NCBI RefSeq assembly: GCF_020150815.1
Contig: NZ_CP083723.1
Coordinates: forward strand, 2,108,001 to 2,172,000
Length of the DNA stretch: 64,000 nt
DNA from: Haloprofundus salilacus
GTDB lineage: Archaea > Halobacteriota > Halobacteria > Halobacteriales > Haloferacaceae
Direction of reading: 5' to 3'
Shown piece by piece: positions 25,056-33,759 of the stretch. Position 1 is the stretch's first letter; each line of letters begins with the position of its first letter. The notes below the pieces were generated by a model, which saw only the letters and a program-made list of their open reading frames with translations, was not told the DNA's origin and did no database searches. The position numbers were made by a program, and so were the translations under genes.

Positions 25056-26135
25056 CTACAACAGCGAATCGATCTGGTCGTTGTCCCACATCCCGACCGG
25101 GTCGGGTTTCTCCTCTCCGGTCTCCTGTTGGGCCTGCTTCGCGCGCTCCATGAACTGCTGGAGTCGGTCGGAGCGCTCGACGCCGCCGAGCAGGACGAGC
25201 GCCGCGAGGCGGCCGCTCTCCAGCGGGAAGTCGCCGCCGCGGACCTGCAGGCTGCCGGTTTCCTCCTCAACCCAGCGCCGCGCCCGCTCGACGCCTTTCC
25301 GCGAAATCGTCTCGGCCTTGCCGGCGACGACGACGAGCGCCGAGTCAGCCTCCGTCGCCTCCGGGAGACTCGTCCCGGTGAGAAGCGCCCGACGGACGGT
25401 GCTCATGACGGTGTTGATGTTCTCCTCCGCCTCCTCGCTGGCCTCGGAACTGGCGTAGCCGAGCGCCGCGACGCCACCCGAGCGGAGGGTGTTGATGATC
25501 TCGGAGGAGTCGACCACGCTTTCGCCGACGTCCTCGGTCGCCTCGCCGGAGGCCAGAAGGAGACCGATGCGTTGGGCGATTGCCTGGTTGATGGCGTCGA
25601 ACCCCTCCTCCATGCTCTCGCCGGAGGAGCGCCATGCGTCGTTGTCGACGAGCAGCACCGAATCGGCTTCGCGAGCGACGGTTTTCAGCGAGCGACCCGC
25701 GTTCACCTGGTACATCGATCCTTCGTCGCGGCCGGGGAGGATGCCGAGACCGTAGACGGGGACGTCGTAGACGCGCTTCAGTTCCTTCACGAGGACGGGC
25801 ATTCCGCCGCTGCCAGTGCCGCCGCCGAGACCCGCGACGACGAAGATGGCTTCTGCCTCGGCGGTGATTCGGCCGTCGAGTTCGCCCATCACCTCGCGGG
25901 CGTCCGACTGCATCACTTCCGCGCCGAGTTCGTTGTCGCCGCCGACGCCGTGGCCCTTGACGCGGTCCTGACCGACGAGGACCGTATCGAGCGGGAGGGG
26001 CTGGAGGTCTGCTTTCGCGCTGTTGACTGCAAGTGCGCCTCGGACCGCACCGAAGCCCATCCGTGAGTCGAACTCGGCCAACGCCGTGGCGAGTTTCCCG
26101 CCAGCCTGTCCGACACCTATCAGGACGGTTTTCAT
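25056..26135 (-). CDS. cetZ: Tubulin-like protein CetZ
   Basis: A 359-residue CetZ-family GTPase. These cytoskeletal tubulin homologues control cell shape and rod or motile cell development in haloarchaea and are distinct from FtsZ. The GTP-binding parts are VLIGVGQAGGKLA (4-16) and the tubulin signature [11 protein letters not shown] (101-111), with LLVDNDAW and a short acidic C-terminal tail. The length is at the short end of the family. It faces away from a frameshifted gene; the spacer 26136-26240 holds its promoter. With ftsZ1 at 3.2 kb, the window carries both branches of the archaeal tubulin family. Confidence 0.94.
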   Translation of the reverse strand: MKTVLIGVGQAGGKLATALAEFDSRMGFGAVRGALAVNSAKADLQPLPLDTVLVGQDRVKGHGVGGDNELGAEVMQSDAREVMGELDGRITAEAEAIFVVAGLGGGTGSGGMPVLVKELKRVYDVPVYGLGILPGRDEGSMYQVNAGRSLKTVAREADSVLLVDNDAWRSSGESMEEGFDAINQAIAQRIGLLLASGEATEDVGESVVDSSEIINTLRSGGVAALGYASSEASEEAEENINTVMSTVRRALLTGTSLPEATEADSALVVVAGKAETISRKGVERARRWVEEETGSLQVRGGDFPLESGRLAALVLLGGVERSDRLQQFMERAKQAQQETGEEKPDPVGMWDNDQIDSLL

Positions 26136-26240
26136 ATCTCATTCTATCAGGGTCACGTCTTCAAACTTCCCCCAGAGGTTTATGAGAGAAAACGAGTCTG
26201 CGATATTACACGATGGGCGACGAAACCGCACGCCGACGGG

Positions 26241-27244
26241 GTGCCGACGAACACGACGAACACGGCGAGAACGACGAGCGACTCGACCTCTCGTTGGTCG
26301 AACGCGGTGGCCGACCGGGCGCGTCTCGCGGCGCGAGCAGCGTATTTCGAGCGCGTCCTCGCACGTCCCGATTCGCGGGCTGTTTGGACGGCGGAGCGGT
26401 ACGACCGACTGGGGGAGACGCTGGCCGACCGCGGAGCGACGGCGTCGTCGCCGTCGGAACTCGGTCGACTCGTCGAAACTGCCGAGGGAGCGGTCGTTCC
26501 CGAACCGCGGACGTTCGGCGACGACGCACCCGCCAGCGACGTTGCCCTTCACCCAGACGGCTCGCCCGCGTACCTCACGCTCGGGAGCGTCGAGCGGACC
26601 CACGCGCCGATGATTCTGCCGAACGCGAGCTATCGACCGCTGGCTGCGCGGAACACGAACCTCGTGACGGTTCCGTACGGCGACGTCGTCGACCACGCGC
26701 TGAAGGGATCGAAGCGGGTGAGCCTCCGGACCGGCGGGCAGGTCCTCGTCGTGGCGAACCGAACCGCCGCCGCGACCGGCAACGAGACCCTCGACGAGAG
26801 ACGGCAGCGACTTGGCAGCGAGGTCGCCGACGGTGTCGACGTGACGAAGGACGTAGCTCGGACGACGCTCGAACGGGAGACGGCGCTCTCGGCGACGGAA
26901 CACCGCGCAGCCGTCGAGCGCGGATTCGACCGCTGGGACGGCCACGGGCAGCGCGCGCTCGCCGCCGTCAACGGCTCTGCGGCGACGGCGATTGCCGAGG
27001 AAGTCGGAAAGCGCCGCGACTGGACGTCTGGACCGTCGAGATTCGCGGGGTATACGCGCAGTTCGTTGTCACCGCGCGGCGCGGCCCGGCTGGATCGGCC
27101 GACCTCCGGTACGTCCGTGACGGCGACGCGGTGACGCTCGACGACGACGCCGAGCGGTTGGGTCGGAGCGATCGCATCTCGTTCGAGGCGCAGACGACCG
27201 TCGTCGTGGCCGTCCCCCCGACGCCGCCGGCGTCGACGACGTGA
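26241..27244 (+). pseudogene. Frameshifted haloarchaeal protein (DUF7286-like)
   Basis: A coherent haloarchaeal coding signature runs in one frame from about 26241 to 27020 (segments ARLAARAAYFERVLARPDS, NASYRPLAARNTNLVTVPYG and EVGKRRD). It then jumps to another frame from 27020 to a TGA at 27242 (LDVWTVEIRGVYAQFVVTA, then a Thr-rich end). Restoring one C after GAC at 27020 would give RRDLDVWTVE and join both parts. The N-terminus is unclear: GTG 26241 is the only start in frame and the expected membrane anchor is missing. It looks like a decayed relative of pilus-operon-type surface proteins. A sequencing error at a single base is the alternative. Confidence 0.6.
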
Positions 27245-27382
27245 ACGGAAATGCCGACGAACGGTCCGGCAGGTGGCCGGAGCCGGGATGCGAACCGGAG
27301 CGACGCTGTTGAACCTGTCGCCGCTCGCCACCCCTGCGTTCGGAGTGGCAACCGTTTTGCCCGCCGCCGGGCGACTTCCTGT

Positions 27383-27814
27383 ATGCTCTACGACGCTGCG
27401 GAGAACCCCGGGTCGCTGACGCCAGACGAGTTGCGCGCCGCCTACGACTCGCAGCTGGCCGCCGTCGTCGACGCCGCCGGCGTCGAAACGGTCGCCGCCG
27501 AGTCGGGCGTCGACCGCGATCGTATTTCGGCGCTCGCCGGCGGCGAGTCGCCGGACCTCACGCTCGAAGAGGCCGCCGGCATCCTCGCCGTCGGCGACGG
27601 CTACCCCGACCGGGAGGCCATCGTCCTCGAACTGCGCGACCACCTGCTGATGGGGATGACGACGGGCGTCCTCGACGTGGACACCATCGCCGCGAACATC
27701 GACGCTGACCTCACTGGCCAGGAGGTCCAGCAGGCGCTCGAAGGCCGCATCCGGTTCCCGCTCGACGACCTCGCGGCGGTCCACAGCTTCATCGCCGGGC
27801 GGAACGATCGCTGA
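27383..27814 (+). CDS. DUF5791 family protein
   Basis: A 143-residue acidic haloarchaeal protein (MLYDAAENPGSLTPDELRAA; IAANIDADLTGQEVQQALEG). It appears to contain a helix-turn-helix-like early region (ETVAAESGVDRDRISALAGG) of the sort used to read DNA, followed by helical repeats; regulatory function is only a possibility. ATG 27383 is chosen. The stop overlaps the next start by one base, so it is coupled to the epimerase gene. The DUF number is from memory. Confidence 0.82.
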   Translation: MLYDAAENPGSLTPDELRAAYDSQLAAVVDAAGVETVAAESGVDRDRISALAGGESPDLTLEEAAGILAVGDGYPDREAIVLELRDHLLMGMTTGVLDVDTIAANIDADLTGQEVQQALEGRIRFPLDDLAAVHSFIAGRNDR

Positions 27815-28746
27815 TGGCGTCGGTCGCACCGGACGCCGGCGGTGAGGGTGAGCGAGTGGTCATCCTCGGCTGCGGCTACGTCGGTCTCGAACTCGGCCGT
27901 CAGCTGACGGCTGCGGGTCACGACGCGGTCGGCGTCCGGCGCTCCGACGACGGGCTGGACGCCATCGAGTCGGCGGGGTTCGAGGCCGTGCGCGCGGACG
28001 TGACCGACGCGGCGTCGCTCGCTTCGGTGCCGGACGCCGACTGGCTCGTCTTCGCCGCGAGTTCCGGCGGACGCGCCGCGGACGCCGCTCGCGAGGTGTT
28101 CGTGGAGGGACAGCAGACGGCGCTCGCCGCGTTCTTCGAGCGTGACGACCCGCCGGAGCGGTACGTCTACACGTCGAGTACCGGCGTCTACGGCGACCAC
28201 GACGGCGACTGGGTGGACGAAGAGACGGAGATACGCCCGACGACGGAGAAAACGCGCGTGTTGGCCGAAGCCGAGCGCGTCGCCCGCGAGACGCCGTGCG
28301 AGCACGGTTTCGACGGCACCGTCACACGGTTCGCGGGGCTGTACGGCCCGAACCGCTACCGGTTGGAGCGGTATCTCGAAGGCCCGGTCACCGAGGGCTA
28401 CCTCAACATGGTCCACCGCGACGACGCCGCCGGGACCATCGCGTACCTGCTGGAGACCGACCGGGGGCGCGACGAGGTGGTGTTGGTCGTCGACGACGAA
28501 CCGGCCGAGAAGTGGACGTTCGCCGATTGGCTCGCCGACGAGTGCGGTGTCGAGCGACCGCCGAAACGAACGAAGCAGGAGCGACTCGAGGCGGGCGACC
28601 TCTCGGAGGCGGCGCGGCGACGGATTCTGACGAGCAAGCGCTGCTCGAACGCCCGACTGCGCGAACTCGGTTACGAGTTTCGGTATTCCGACTACCGCGA
28701 AGGGTACGCGGCCGCGGTCGAACGGTACCGGAGCGAAGAGCGGTAA
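27814..28746 (+). CDS. NAD-dependent epimerase/dehydratase-like SDR
   Basis: A 310-residue extended SDR. The Rossmann motif is ILGCGYVGLELG (about 19-30), and the active-site region is YTSSTGVYGDHDGDW, where Ser/Thr and Tyr are visible though the usual YxxxK spacing is replaced. The C-terminal part (VHRDDAAGTI) is the substrate-binding lobe. Related proteins (YeeZ/WcaG-like) act on nucleotide sugars or have unknown substrates. It overlaps the DUF5791 stop by one base. Confidence 0.82.
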   Translation: MASVAPDAGGEGERVVILGCGYVGLELGRQLTAAGHDAVGVRRSDDGLDAIESAGFEAVRADVTDAASLASVPDADWLVFAASSGGRAADAAREVFVEGQQTALAAFFERDDPPERYVYTSSTGVYGDHDGDWVDEETEIRPTTEKTRVLAEAERVARETPCEHGFDGTVTRFAGLYGPNRYRLERYLEGPVTEGYLNMVHRDDAAGTIAYLLETDRGRDEVVLVVDDEPAEKWTFADWLADECGVERPPKRTKQERLEAGDLSEAARRRILTSKRCSNARLRELGYEFRYSDYREGYAAAVERYRSEER

Positions 28747-28833
28747 GGCCGCTGAAATCTCGTTTGTGTCCGTCGAAATCCGCACGAATATATTTGGGGA
28801 ACCTTCTTACTGGTCGCGTTTGACAGACGGAGT

Positions 28834-30006
28834 ATGCCGAGTAGGGTCGCCGCGACGGAGGCGCTCTCCGACGCGGAGGTGTTCGTCCGCGATAACCCCG
28901 AGATAGCGACGGTGCTGGCCGTCGGTCTCGTCGCGCTGTTCGGCGTCAGCTACGCGCTCCGCTGGTTTCGCCGTCCGATGGGGGTGCAGTTCAAGCGAGC
29001 GCTGTCGGATTTAGACGAAATCGCGGTGTTGATGCATCCGAACCCGGACCCCGACGCGATGGCGGCGGCCATCGGCGTCGCCTGCCTCGCCGACCAGGTC
29101 GACACGGTGGCGCGCATCCAGTTCACCGGGCAGATACGCCATCAGGAGAACCGCGCCTTTCGGACCGTCCTCGATCTGGATCTCGAACAGATAGACCACG
29201 TCTCCGAAATCGCCGCCGAGAACGTCGTCCTCGTCGACCACAACACGCCCCGCGGGTTCGCGGGCGCCGAGAGCGTGCTCCCCTTCGCCGTCGTCGACCA
29301 CCACCCCGGTGACGGCGCGGGCGAGGAGTTCACCGACGTGCGGACGAACTACGGCGCGAGCGCCAGCATCGTCGCCGAGTACTTCCGCGACATCGGCGCG
29401 AAACCCGTCCCGCCGGACCAGCACGCCAGCGAGATAAACGCCCGTTACACGATGCCGTCAACGGTAGCGACCGGGCTGCTCTACGGTATCCTCTCCGACA
29501 CGAAGCGGCTCACCGCCGGGTGCGTCGCCGCCGACTTCACTGCCAGCGGTTACCTCTACCCCGGCGTCGACGAGGACCTCCTCGACCGCATCGCCAACCC
29601 GCAGGTCGGCGCGGAGGTGTTGGAAGTGAAAGCCCGCGCCATCGCGGGCCGGAAGATAAAAGGCTCGTTCGCCGTCAGCGACGTGGGTCCGGTCTCGAAC
29701 GTCGACGCCATCCCGCAGGCGGCGGACGAACTAATGCACCTCGAAGGCGTGACGGCCGTCGTCGTCTGCGGCGAGCGCGACGGCACGGTGTATCTCTCGG
29801 GTCGCTCCCGCGACGACCGGGTCCACATGGGCCGAGCGCTGGAGGCGGCAGTCTCGGACATCCCGAGCGCCTCGGCGGGCGGCCACGCCCGGATGGGCGG
29901 CGGTCAGATTCCGCAGGTCGACCCCACCGGCGGCGACGTGCCGAGCCCGGTGCCCCGAAACGGACTGGTCGACCGATTGTTCCAGACGCTCACCGGCGAC
30001 GTGTAA
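28834..30006 (+). CDS. DHH family phosphoesterase with N-terminal membrane anchor
   Basis: A 390-residue protein. Residues 24-43 form one membrane helix (VLAVGLVALFGVSYAL). The DHH domain follows with metal-site motifs LMHPNPDPDAMAAA (about 67-80), VLVDHNTP and VVDHHPGD. The C-terminal DHHA1 domain has the GGHARMGGGQ loop that grips the substrate phosphate. Relatives include nanoRNases (NrnA) and cyclic di-AMP phosphodiesterases (GdpP); the membrane anchor is closer to the latter, but no PAS or GGDEF part is present. The substrate is unresolved (oligoribonucleotide or cyclic dinucleotide). Confidence 0.88.
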   Translation: MPSRVAATEALSDAEVFVRDNPEIATVLAVGLVALFGVSYALRWFRRPMGVQFKRALSDLDEIAVLMHPNPDPDAMAAAIGVACLADQVDTVARIQFTGQIRHQENRAFRTVLDLDLEQIDHVSEIAAENVVLVDHNTPRGFAGAESVLPFAVVDHHPGDGAGEEFTDVRTNYGASASIVAEYFRDIGAKPVPPDQHASEINARYTMPSTVATGLLYGILSDTKRLTAGCVAADFTASGYLYPGVDEDLLDRIANPQVGAEVLEVKARAIAGRKIKGSFAVSDVGPVSNVDAIPQAADELMHLEGVTAVVVCGERDGTVYLSGRSRDDRVHMGRALEAAVSDIPSASAGGHARMGGGQIPQVDPTGGDVPSPVPRNGLVDRLFQTLTGDV

Positions 30007-30037
30007 CGCTTTTTCACCGGCCGCTCGTATCGCACCT

Positions 30038-31126
30038 ATGGCTACCGCGAGCGGCACGTGGGGATATCGGGACCGCTTCGGCGACAGTTTCGGTCGGACC
30101 TACTTCCGCCGGTTCGGTCCCGGCGTGGTGTCGAGCATCGGCGTCGGCACGTACCTCGGCGACCCGACCGACGCCGTCGACGACCGCTACCGCGAGGCGC
30201 TCGTCGAAGCGTTCGAAAGCGGCATCAACCTCGTCGACACGGCGATTAACTACCGCTGTCAGCGGAGCGAGCGCGTCGTCGGCCGCGCGCTCGGCGAGGC
30301 CGCGGTGGAGAGAGACGAAGTTGTCGTCGCCACGAAAGGCGGCTTTCTCCCGTTCGACGGCGAGCGTCCGAGCGACCCGAGCGCGTACGTCCGCGAGCAG
30401 TTCGTCGAGCCAGGTCTCGTCGACGTCGACGACCTCGCCCGCGGCAGTCACTGCATCAGTCCCGATTTCCTCGACACGATGCTGGACCGGTCGCTCGAAA
30501 ATCTCGGCGTCGACAGCGTCGACTGCTACTACGTCCACAACCCCGAGACGCAGCTGACCGTCCGCGACGCCGACGCCGTCTACGACCAATTAGAAGCCGC
30601 ATTCGAGGGACTCGAAGAACGGCGAAAAGCGGGCGATATCGGCGGTTACGGCGTCGCGACGTGGGAGGCGTTCCGCGTGCCGCCGGAGCATCCGAACCAC
30701 CTGTCGCTGCCCGAGGTCGCGGCGCGCGCCGACTGCGCCGCCGACGCCGCCGGCAACGAGGAGTCGGGACTGCTCGCGGTGCAACTGCCGTTCAACGTCG
30801 AGATGGCCGACGCGTTCACCGCGGCGGTCCACAAACGCGAAGGCGAGCGGGTGAGCGCGCTGGAGTTCGCCCACGACGTCGGACTCTCTGTGTTCGCCAG
30901 CGCCAGTCTCAAGCAGGGCAACCTCGTCACCGGGATTCCCGAGGCGGTCGCCGCGGAGGTAGAAGGAGACTCGACGACGCAGCGCGCGCTCAACTTCGCG
31001 CGGAGCGCGCCCGCGGTGACGGCGGCGCTCGTCGGGACACGGAGTCGAAAGCACGTCGCCGAGAACGTCGCCGCCGGAACGTTCGACCCACTGGGCGCGA
31101 AGGCGTTCGACGCCGTCTTCGAGTAG
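30038..31126 (+). CDS. Aldo/keto reductase
   Basis: A 362-residue TIM-barrel NADPH-dependent reductase. The catalytic tetrad is visible: Asp in NLVDTAINY, Tyr in the same segment, Lys in VVATKGGFLP, and His in YYVHNPETQ. The C-terminal cofactor pocket is in VTAALVGTRSRKHVAENVAA. The protein is somewhat longer than the common 320 residues. The substrate is unknown. It is 31 nt after the DHH gene on the same strand and converges on the small zinc protein gene with no gap. Confidence 0.9.
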   Translation: MATASGTWGYRDRFGDSFGRTYFRRFGPGVVSSIGVGTYLGDPTDAVDDRYREALVEAFESGINLVDTAINYRCQRSERVVGRALGEAAVERDEVVVATKGGFLPFDGERPSDPSAYVREQFVEPGLVDVDDLARGSHCISPDFLDTMLDRSLENLGVDSVDCYYVHNPETQLTVRDADAVYDQLEAAFEGLEERRKAGDIGGYGVATWEAFRVPPEHPNHLSLPEVAARADCAADAAGNEESGLLAVQLPFNVEMADAFTAAVHKREGERVSALEFAHDVGLSVFASASLKQGNLVTGIPEAVAAEVEGDSTTQRALNFARSAPAVTAALVGTRSRKHVAENVAAGTFDPLGAKAFDAVFE

Positions 31127-31294
31127 TTACAGCTCTTTCCACTCGCGGCCGCAGTCGGGGCACGTGCGGACCGAAAACACCTCGTCGGGGTCGTTACGCT
31201 TCTTCAACGTCTCCTCGCACTCCTCGCACGCGAGACGCCCGTACGTGTCTTTGCCGAGTTCTCCCTCGCGCAGACCCTTCCGGGTGGATTTCAT
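31127..31294 (-). CDS. HVO_0758-type zinc-ribbon small protein
   Basis: A 55-residue protein with two CxxC pairs (C23/C26 and C45/C48) in a compact ribbon, starting MKSTRKGLREGELGKDTYGR and ending CPDCGREWKEL. It matches the haloarchaeal HVO_0758-type small zinc-finger family (family name recalled from memory). Function is unknown; small CxxC proteins of haloarchaea are suspected regulators. ATG 31294 is preferred over an upstream in-frame ATG at 31384, because a TATA-like box lies 29 nt upstream. Confidence 0.85.
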   Translation of the reverse strand: MKSTRKGLREGELGKDTYGRLACEECEETLKKRNDPDEVFSVRTCPDCGREWKEL

Positions 31295-31319
31295 GGTCCG
31301 CCATTGTATCTCACCCCAC

Positions 31320-31327
31320 AAAAATAG
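31320..31327 (-). promoter_or_regulatory. TATA-like box of the zinc-ribbon gene
   Basis: On the minus strand it reads CTATTTTT and is centred about 29 nt before the ATG at 31294. It fits a near-leaderless transcript and supports the short form of the protein. Confidence 0.5.
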
Positions 31328-31407
31328 TGCGGCGAAAGTAGTTGCAAATAGCGAACGTTCGGGAGCGACCGGCTTGTTTTTCACCTATCAGTTCTCAGAA
31401 GGAAGCG

Positions 31408-32505
31408 ATGGAGTACGTCCAGGAGCGAATCGCGACGCTCCACGACCTGACCGACCCCGCGCCTTCGGCCCCAACCGACCGCGCGGCCGTCGTGTTGCCG
31501 ATGACCGAGCGCGAGTACGCCGGTCTCGCCGCCGAACGCGTCCTCACGGAATTGGAACGCGTCGACCCCGCCCGCGTCGTCGTCGCGCTTCGCGCGTCGG
31601 CCGACCGGGTCGGCCCGTTCGCCGAGTGGCTGTCCGAGTACGATCTGTCGCTGTCGGTGTTGTGGTGCGACGGCCCGAGGCTCTCGTCGCTTTTAGCCGA
31701 CGAAGGACTGAACGGCAGGCGCGGGAAAGGTCGCGACGTCTGGCTGGCGCTCGGCCAGGCGCTCGAAGAGGAGTTCGTCGTCGTCCACGACGCCGACACA
31801 AAGACGTACTCGCGGACGTACGTCTCGCGGTTGCTGTTCCCGCTCGCGCACGGCTACGAGTTCTCGAAAGGCTACTACGCCCGCGTCGAGAACGGCCGTC
31901 TCTACGGGCGGCTGTTTCGGCTGTTCTACGCGCCGCTGGTCGCCGCGCTCGCCGAGGAACACCGAGACGCGCCGATTCTCGACTACCTCTCGGCATTCCG
32001 CTACGCGCTCGCCGGGGAGTTCGCGGCGACGACCGACGTGGCGCGCCGTCTGCGCGTCCAGCGAACGTGGGGGCTCGAAGTCGGAACGCTCGGCGACGCG
32101 TTCTCGCTCGCCGGGTTCGACAACAGCGCCCAGGTCGACCTGGGGTCGTACGAACACGACCACCGAGCGGTCGGCGGTCCGACCGGTCTCTCCGAGATGA
32201 GTCAGTCGGTCGGCGCGGCGCTGTTGCTGGCAGTCGAGGACCACGGCGTCGAACCGGTGTACGGGACGCTCCCGGAGCGGTACCGGGAGACCGCTCGCCG
32301 ATTCGTCCGACAGTACGCGGCCGACGCGGCGTTCAACGGTCTCGGCTACGACCGGAGTGCCGAGAGCGAACAGGTCGAATGCTACGCGGACGCCATCGTC
32401 GCACCCTGCGACGACGACCGACTGCCCGCGTGGGCGGACGCTCCGGTTTCGCCCGGGACGGTCGCCGACCTCGCCGAGGCCGACCTGCGGGAGGTGACGG
32501 GATGA
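31408..32505 (+). CDS. Glycosyltransferase related to glucosyl-3-phosphoglycerate synthases
   Basis: A 365-residue GT-A-fold glycosyltransferase. The nucleotide-sugar/metal site is VVVHDADTKTYSRTYVSRLL (about 131-150), and the acceptor-side segment has FSKGYYARVENGRLYGRLFR, typical of the GT81 and mannosyl-3-phosphoglycerate synthase group. That suggests synthesis of a phosphoglycerate-glycoside (compatible solute or lipid precursor), but substrate assignment is inference. ATG 31408 is chosen; the frame upstream to 31342 lacks support. The stop overlaps the next start (ATGA), and a NUDIX gene follows. Confidence 0.82.
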   Translation: MEYVQERIATLHDLTDPAPSAPTDRAAVVLPMTEREYAGLAAERVLTELERVDPARVVVALRASADRVGPFAEWLSEYDLSLSVLWCDGPRLSSLLADEGLNGRRGKGRDVWLALGQALEEEFVVVHDADTKTYSRTYVSRLLFPLAHGYEFSKGYYARVENGRLYGRLFRLFYAPLVAALAEEHRDAPILDYLSAFRYALAGEFAATTDVARRLRVQRTWGLEVGTLGDAFSLAGFDNSAQVDLGSYEHDHRAVGGPTGLSEMSQSVGAALLLAVEDHGVEPVYGTLPERYRETARRFVRQYAADAAFNGLGYDRSAESEQVECYADAIVAPCDDDRLPAWADAPVSPGTVADLAEADLREVTG

Positions 32506-33020
32506 GTCGAACGTACGACGAGCTCGCGGGTGTCGTCGACCTGTTCGGCGCGCTGACGCACGCGGAACTGGCGGCCGCGCTCGACGAACTCGCGTACAAA
32601 CAGGGCTCGGAAACGGACGTAGAGGCGCTCTCGGAGGCTGTCGACGCTGCCATCGAGGAGTACTACCTCGTCGAGTACGTCGCGACCGCCGACGACCGGA
32701 GCGTCGAGACGAGCGACCCGGGACGGCGCGCCGGCGAGGAGGAGACGTTCGTCACGGTCGGTCCCGCGGCGTTCCCCTCGATACCGACGAACGCCGAGGA
32801 CCTCCCGCACATTCTCGACGTTCCGCGGCGCGAAGTCGACCGGACCGCGCTCGGCGAACAGGTCCGCGAACGCCTCGCCGCCGAAGTCGAGGCGGCAGCC
32901 GAGGACGACGACGAGGAGCGCCTCGAACGCCTCTACGACGTGACGTACGACCTCGACGCGTGGGCGTCGGTCGAGACCGACGCGATACGTGAGCAACTCG
33001 TCACGCTTCTTCAAGACTAA
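32502..33020 (+). CDS. DUF7109-like conserved protein
   Basis: A 172-residue acidic protein (MSRTYDELAGVVDLFGALTH) with a winged-helix-like N-terminal part (LTHAELAAALDELAYKQG) and a long Glu/Ala-rich C-terminal helix (QVRERLAAEVEAAAEDDDEE). It is haloarchaeal and functionally unknown. The ATG overlaps the glycosyltransferase stop by four bases, and 24 bases separate it from the NUDIX gene, so the three form an operon. The DUF number is from memory. Confidence 0.82.
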   Translation: MSRTYDELAGVVDLFGALTHAELAAALDELAYKQGSETDVEALSEAVDAAIEEYYLVEYVATADDRSVETSDPGRRAGEEETFVTVGPAAFPSIPTNAEDLPHILDVPRREVDRTALGEQVRERLAAEVEAAAEDDDEERLERLYDVTYDLDAWASVETDAIREQLVTLLQD

Positions 33021-33044
33021 GGCCGTCGAACGATACCAAGATAC

Positions 33045-33644
33045 ATGGATCTGAGTGGGGTGGCGCGGCACGAGGCGACCGCCGTGGAGGGAGCGACGCG
33101 GCAGGCGGCGGTCGTCGCCCCCGTGCTGTTCCGGAACGGCGACCCGCATCTACTGTTCACGAAGCGGGCCGATCACCTCGGCGAGCATCCCGGGCAGATG
33201 AGCTTTCCCGGCGGCGGCCGCGAACCGAGCGACGCCGACCTCACGGCGACGGCGCTACGCGAGGCCCGGGAGGAGATCGGACTGCGCCCCGAGGAGGTCG
33301 AACTCGTCGGCCGACTGGACGACATCGAGACGAGCACGGACTACTCGGTCCGGCCGTTCGTCGGGCGCGTGCCGGACCGCGAATACGTCCCCGACGAGCG
33401 GGAAGTCGCCGAAATCGCGGTGCTGTCGGTCGCCGACCTGACGGACCTCGGCAACTACGAGTCCGAACACCGCGAACATCCGACGTACGGGCCGATTCGC
33501 GTCCACTTCTTCCGCGTCGAGGGGTACACGGTCTGGGGGGCGACCGGTCGGATGGTCGTCCAACTGCTGGAACTGACGACCGACTGGCGAGCGCCCGCCG
33601 AACCCGACCGGGTCGTCGACCCCGACGCCGACTACCCCGTATAA
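33045..33644 (+). CDS. NUDIX hydrolase, coenzyme A pyrophosphatase type
   Basis: A 199-residue NUDIX enzyme. The box runs from G57 to L80 (GGREPSDADLTATALREARE, then EIGL), matching GX5EX7REUXEEXGU in its second half with the usual spacing. Just before it, HPGQMSFPGGG is the extra signature of CoA pyrophosphatases (NudL/NUDT7), which split CoA or its derivatives into 4'-phosphopantetheine and ADP. It is the third gene of the glycosyltransferase operon and converges on the transporter-Usp gene. Confidence 0.9.
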   Translation: MDLSGVARHEATAVEGATRQAAVVAPVLFRNGDPHLLFTKRADHLGEHPGQMSFPGGGREPSDADLTATALREAREEIGLRPEEVELVGRLDDIETSTDYSVRPFVGRVPDREYVPDEREVAEIAVLSVADLTDLGNYESEHREHPTYGPIRVHFFRVEGYTVWGATGRMVVQLLELTTDWRAPAEPDRVVDPDADYPV

Positions 33645-33759
33645 CTCGCCTCCCCTTCCGGGCCGATTTCTCGTCCAAGCCAATATCTCGACCGGGCCGA
33701 CTATTCTGTCTGCGTCGACTCGACGGTCGCCGCAGGCACGAGGGAAGAAAGAGTGGGAA

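Noticed and set aside
26182-26480. MRENESAILHDG-type start in a third frame upstream of the frameshifted gene
   Set aside because: It soon becomes Arg-rich low-complexity, which is typical of a shadow frame; it does not supply a credible N-terminus.
27270-27360. tRNA-like sequence with a GGTTCGCATCCC T-loop on the minus strand
   Set aside because: The T-stem has a mismatch, position 58 is not A, and no 5' acceptor strand or anticodon arm can be paired with it.
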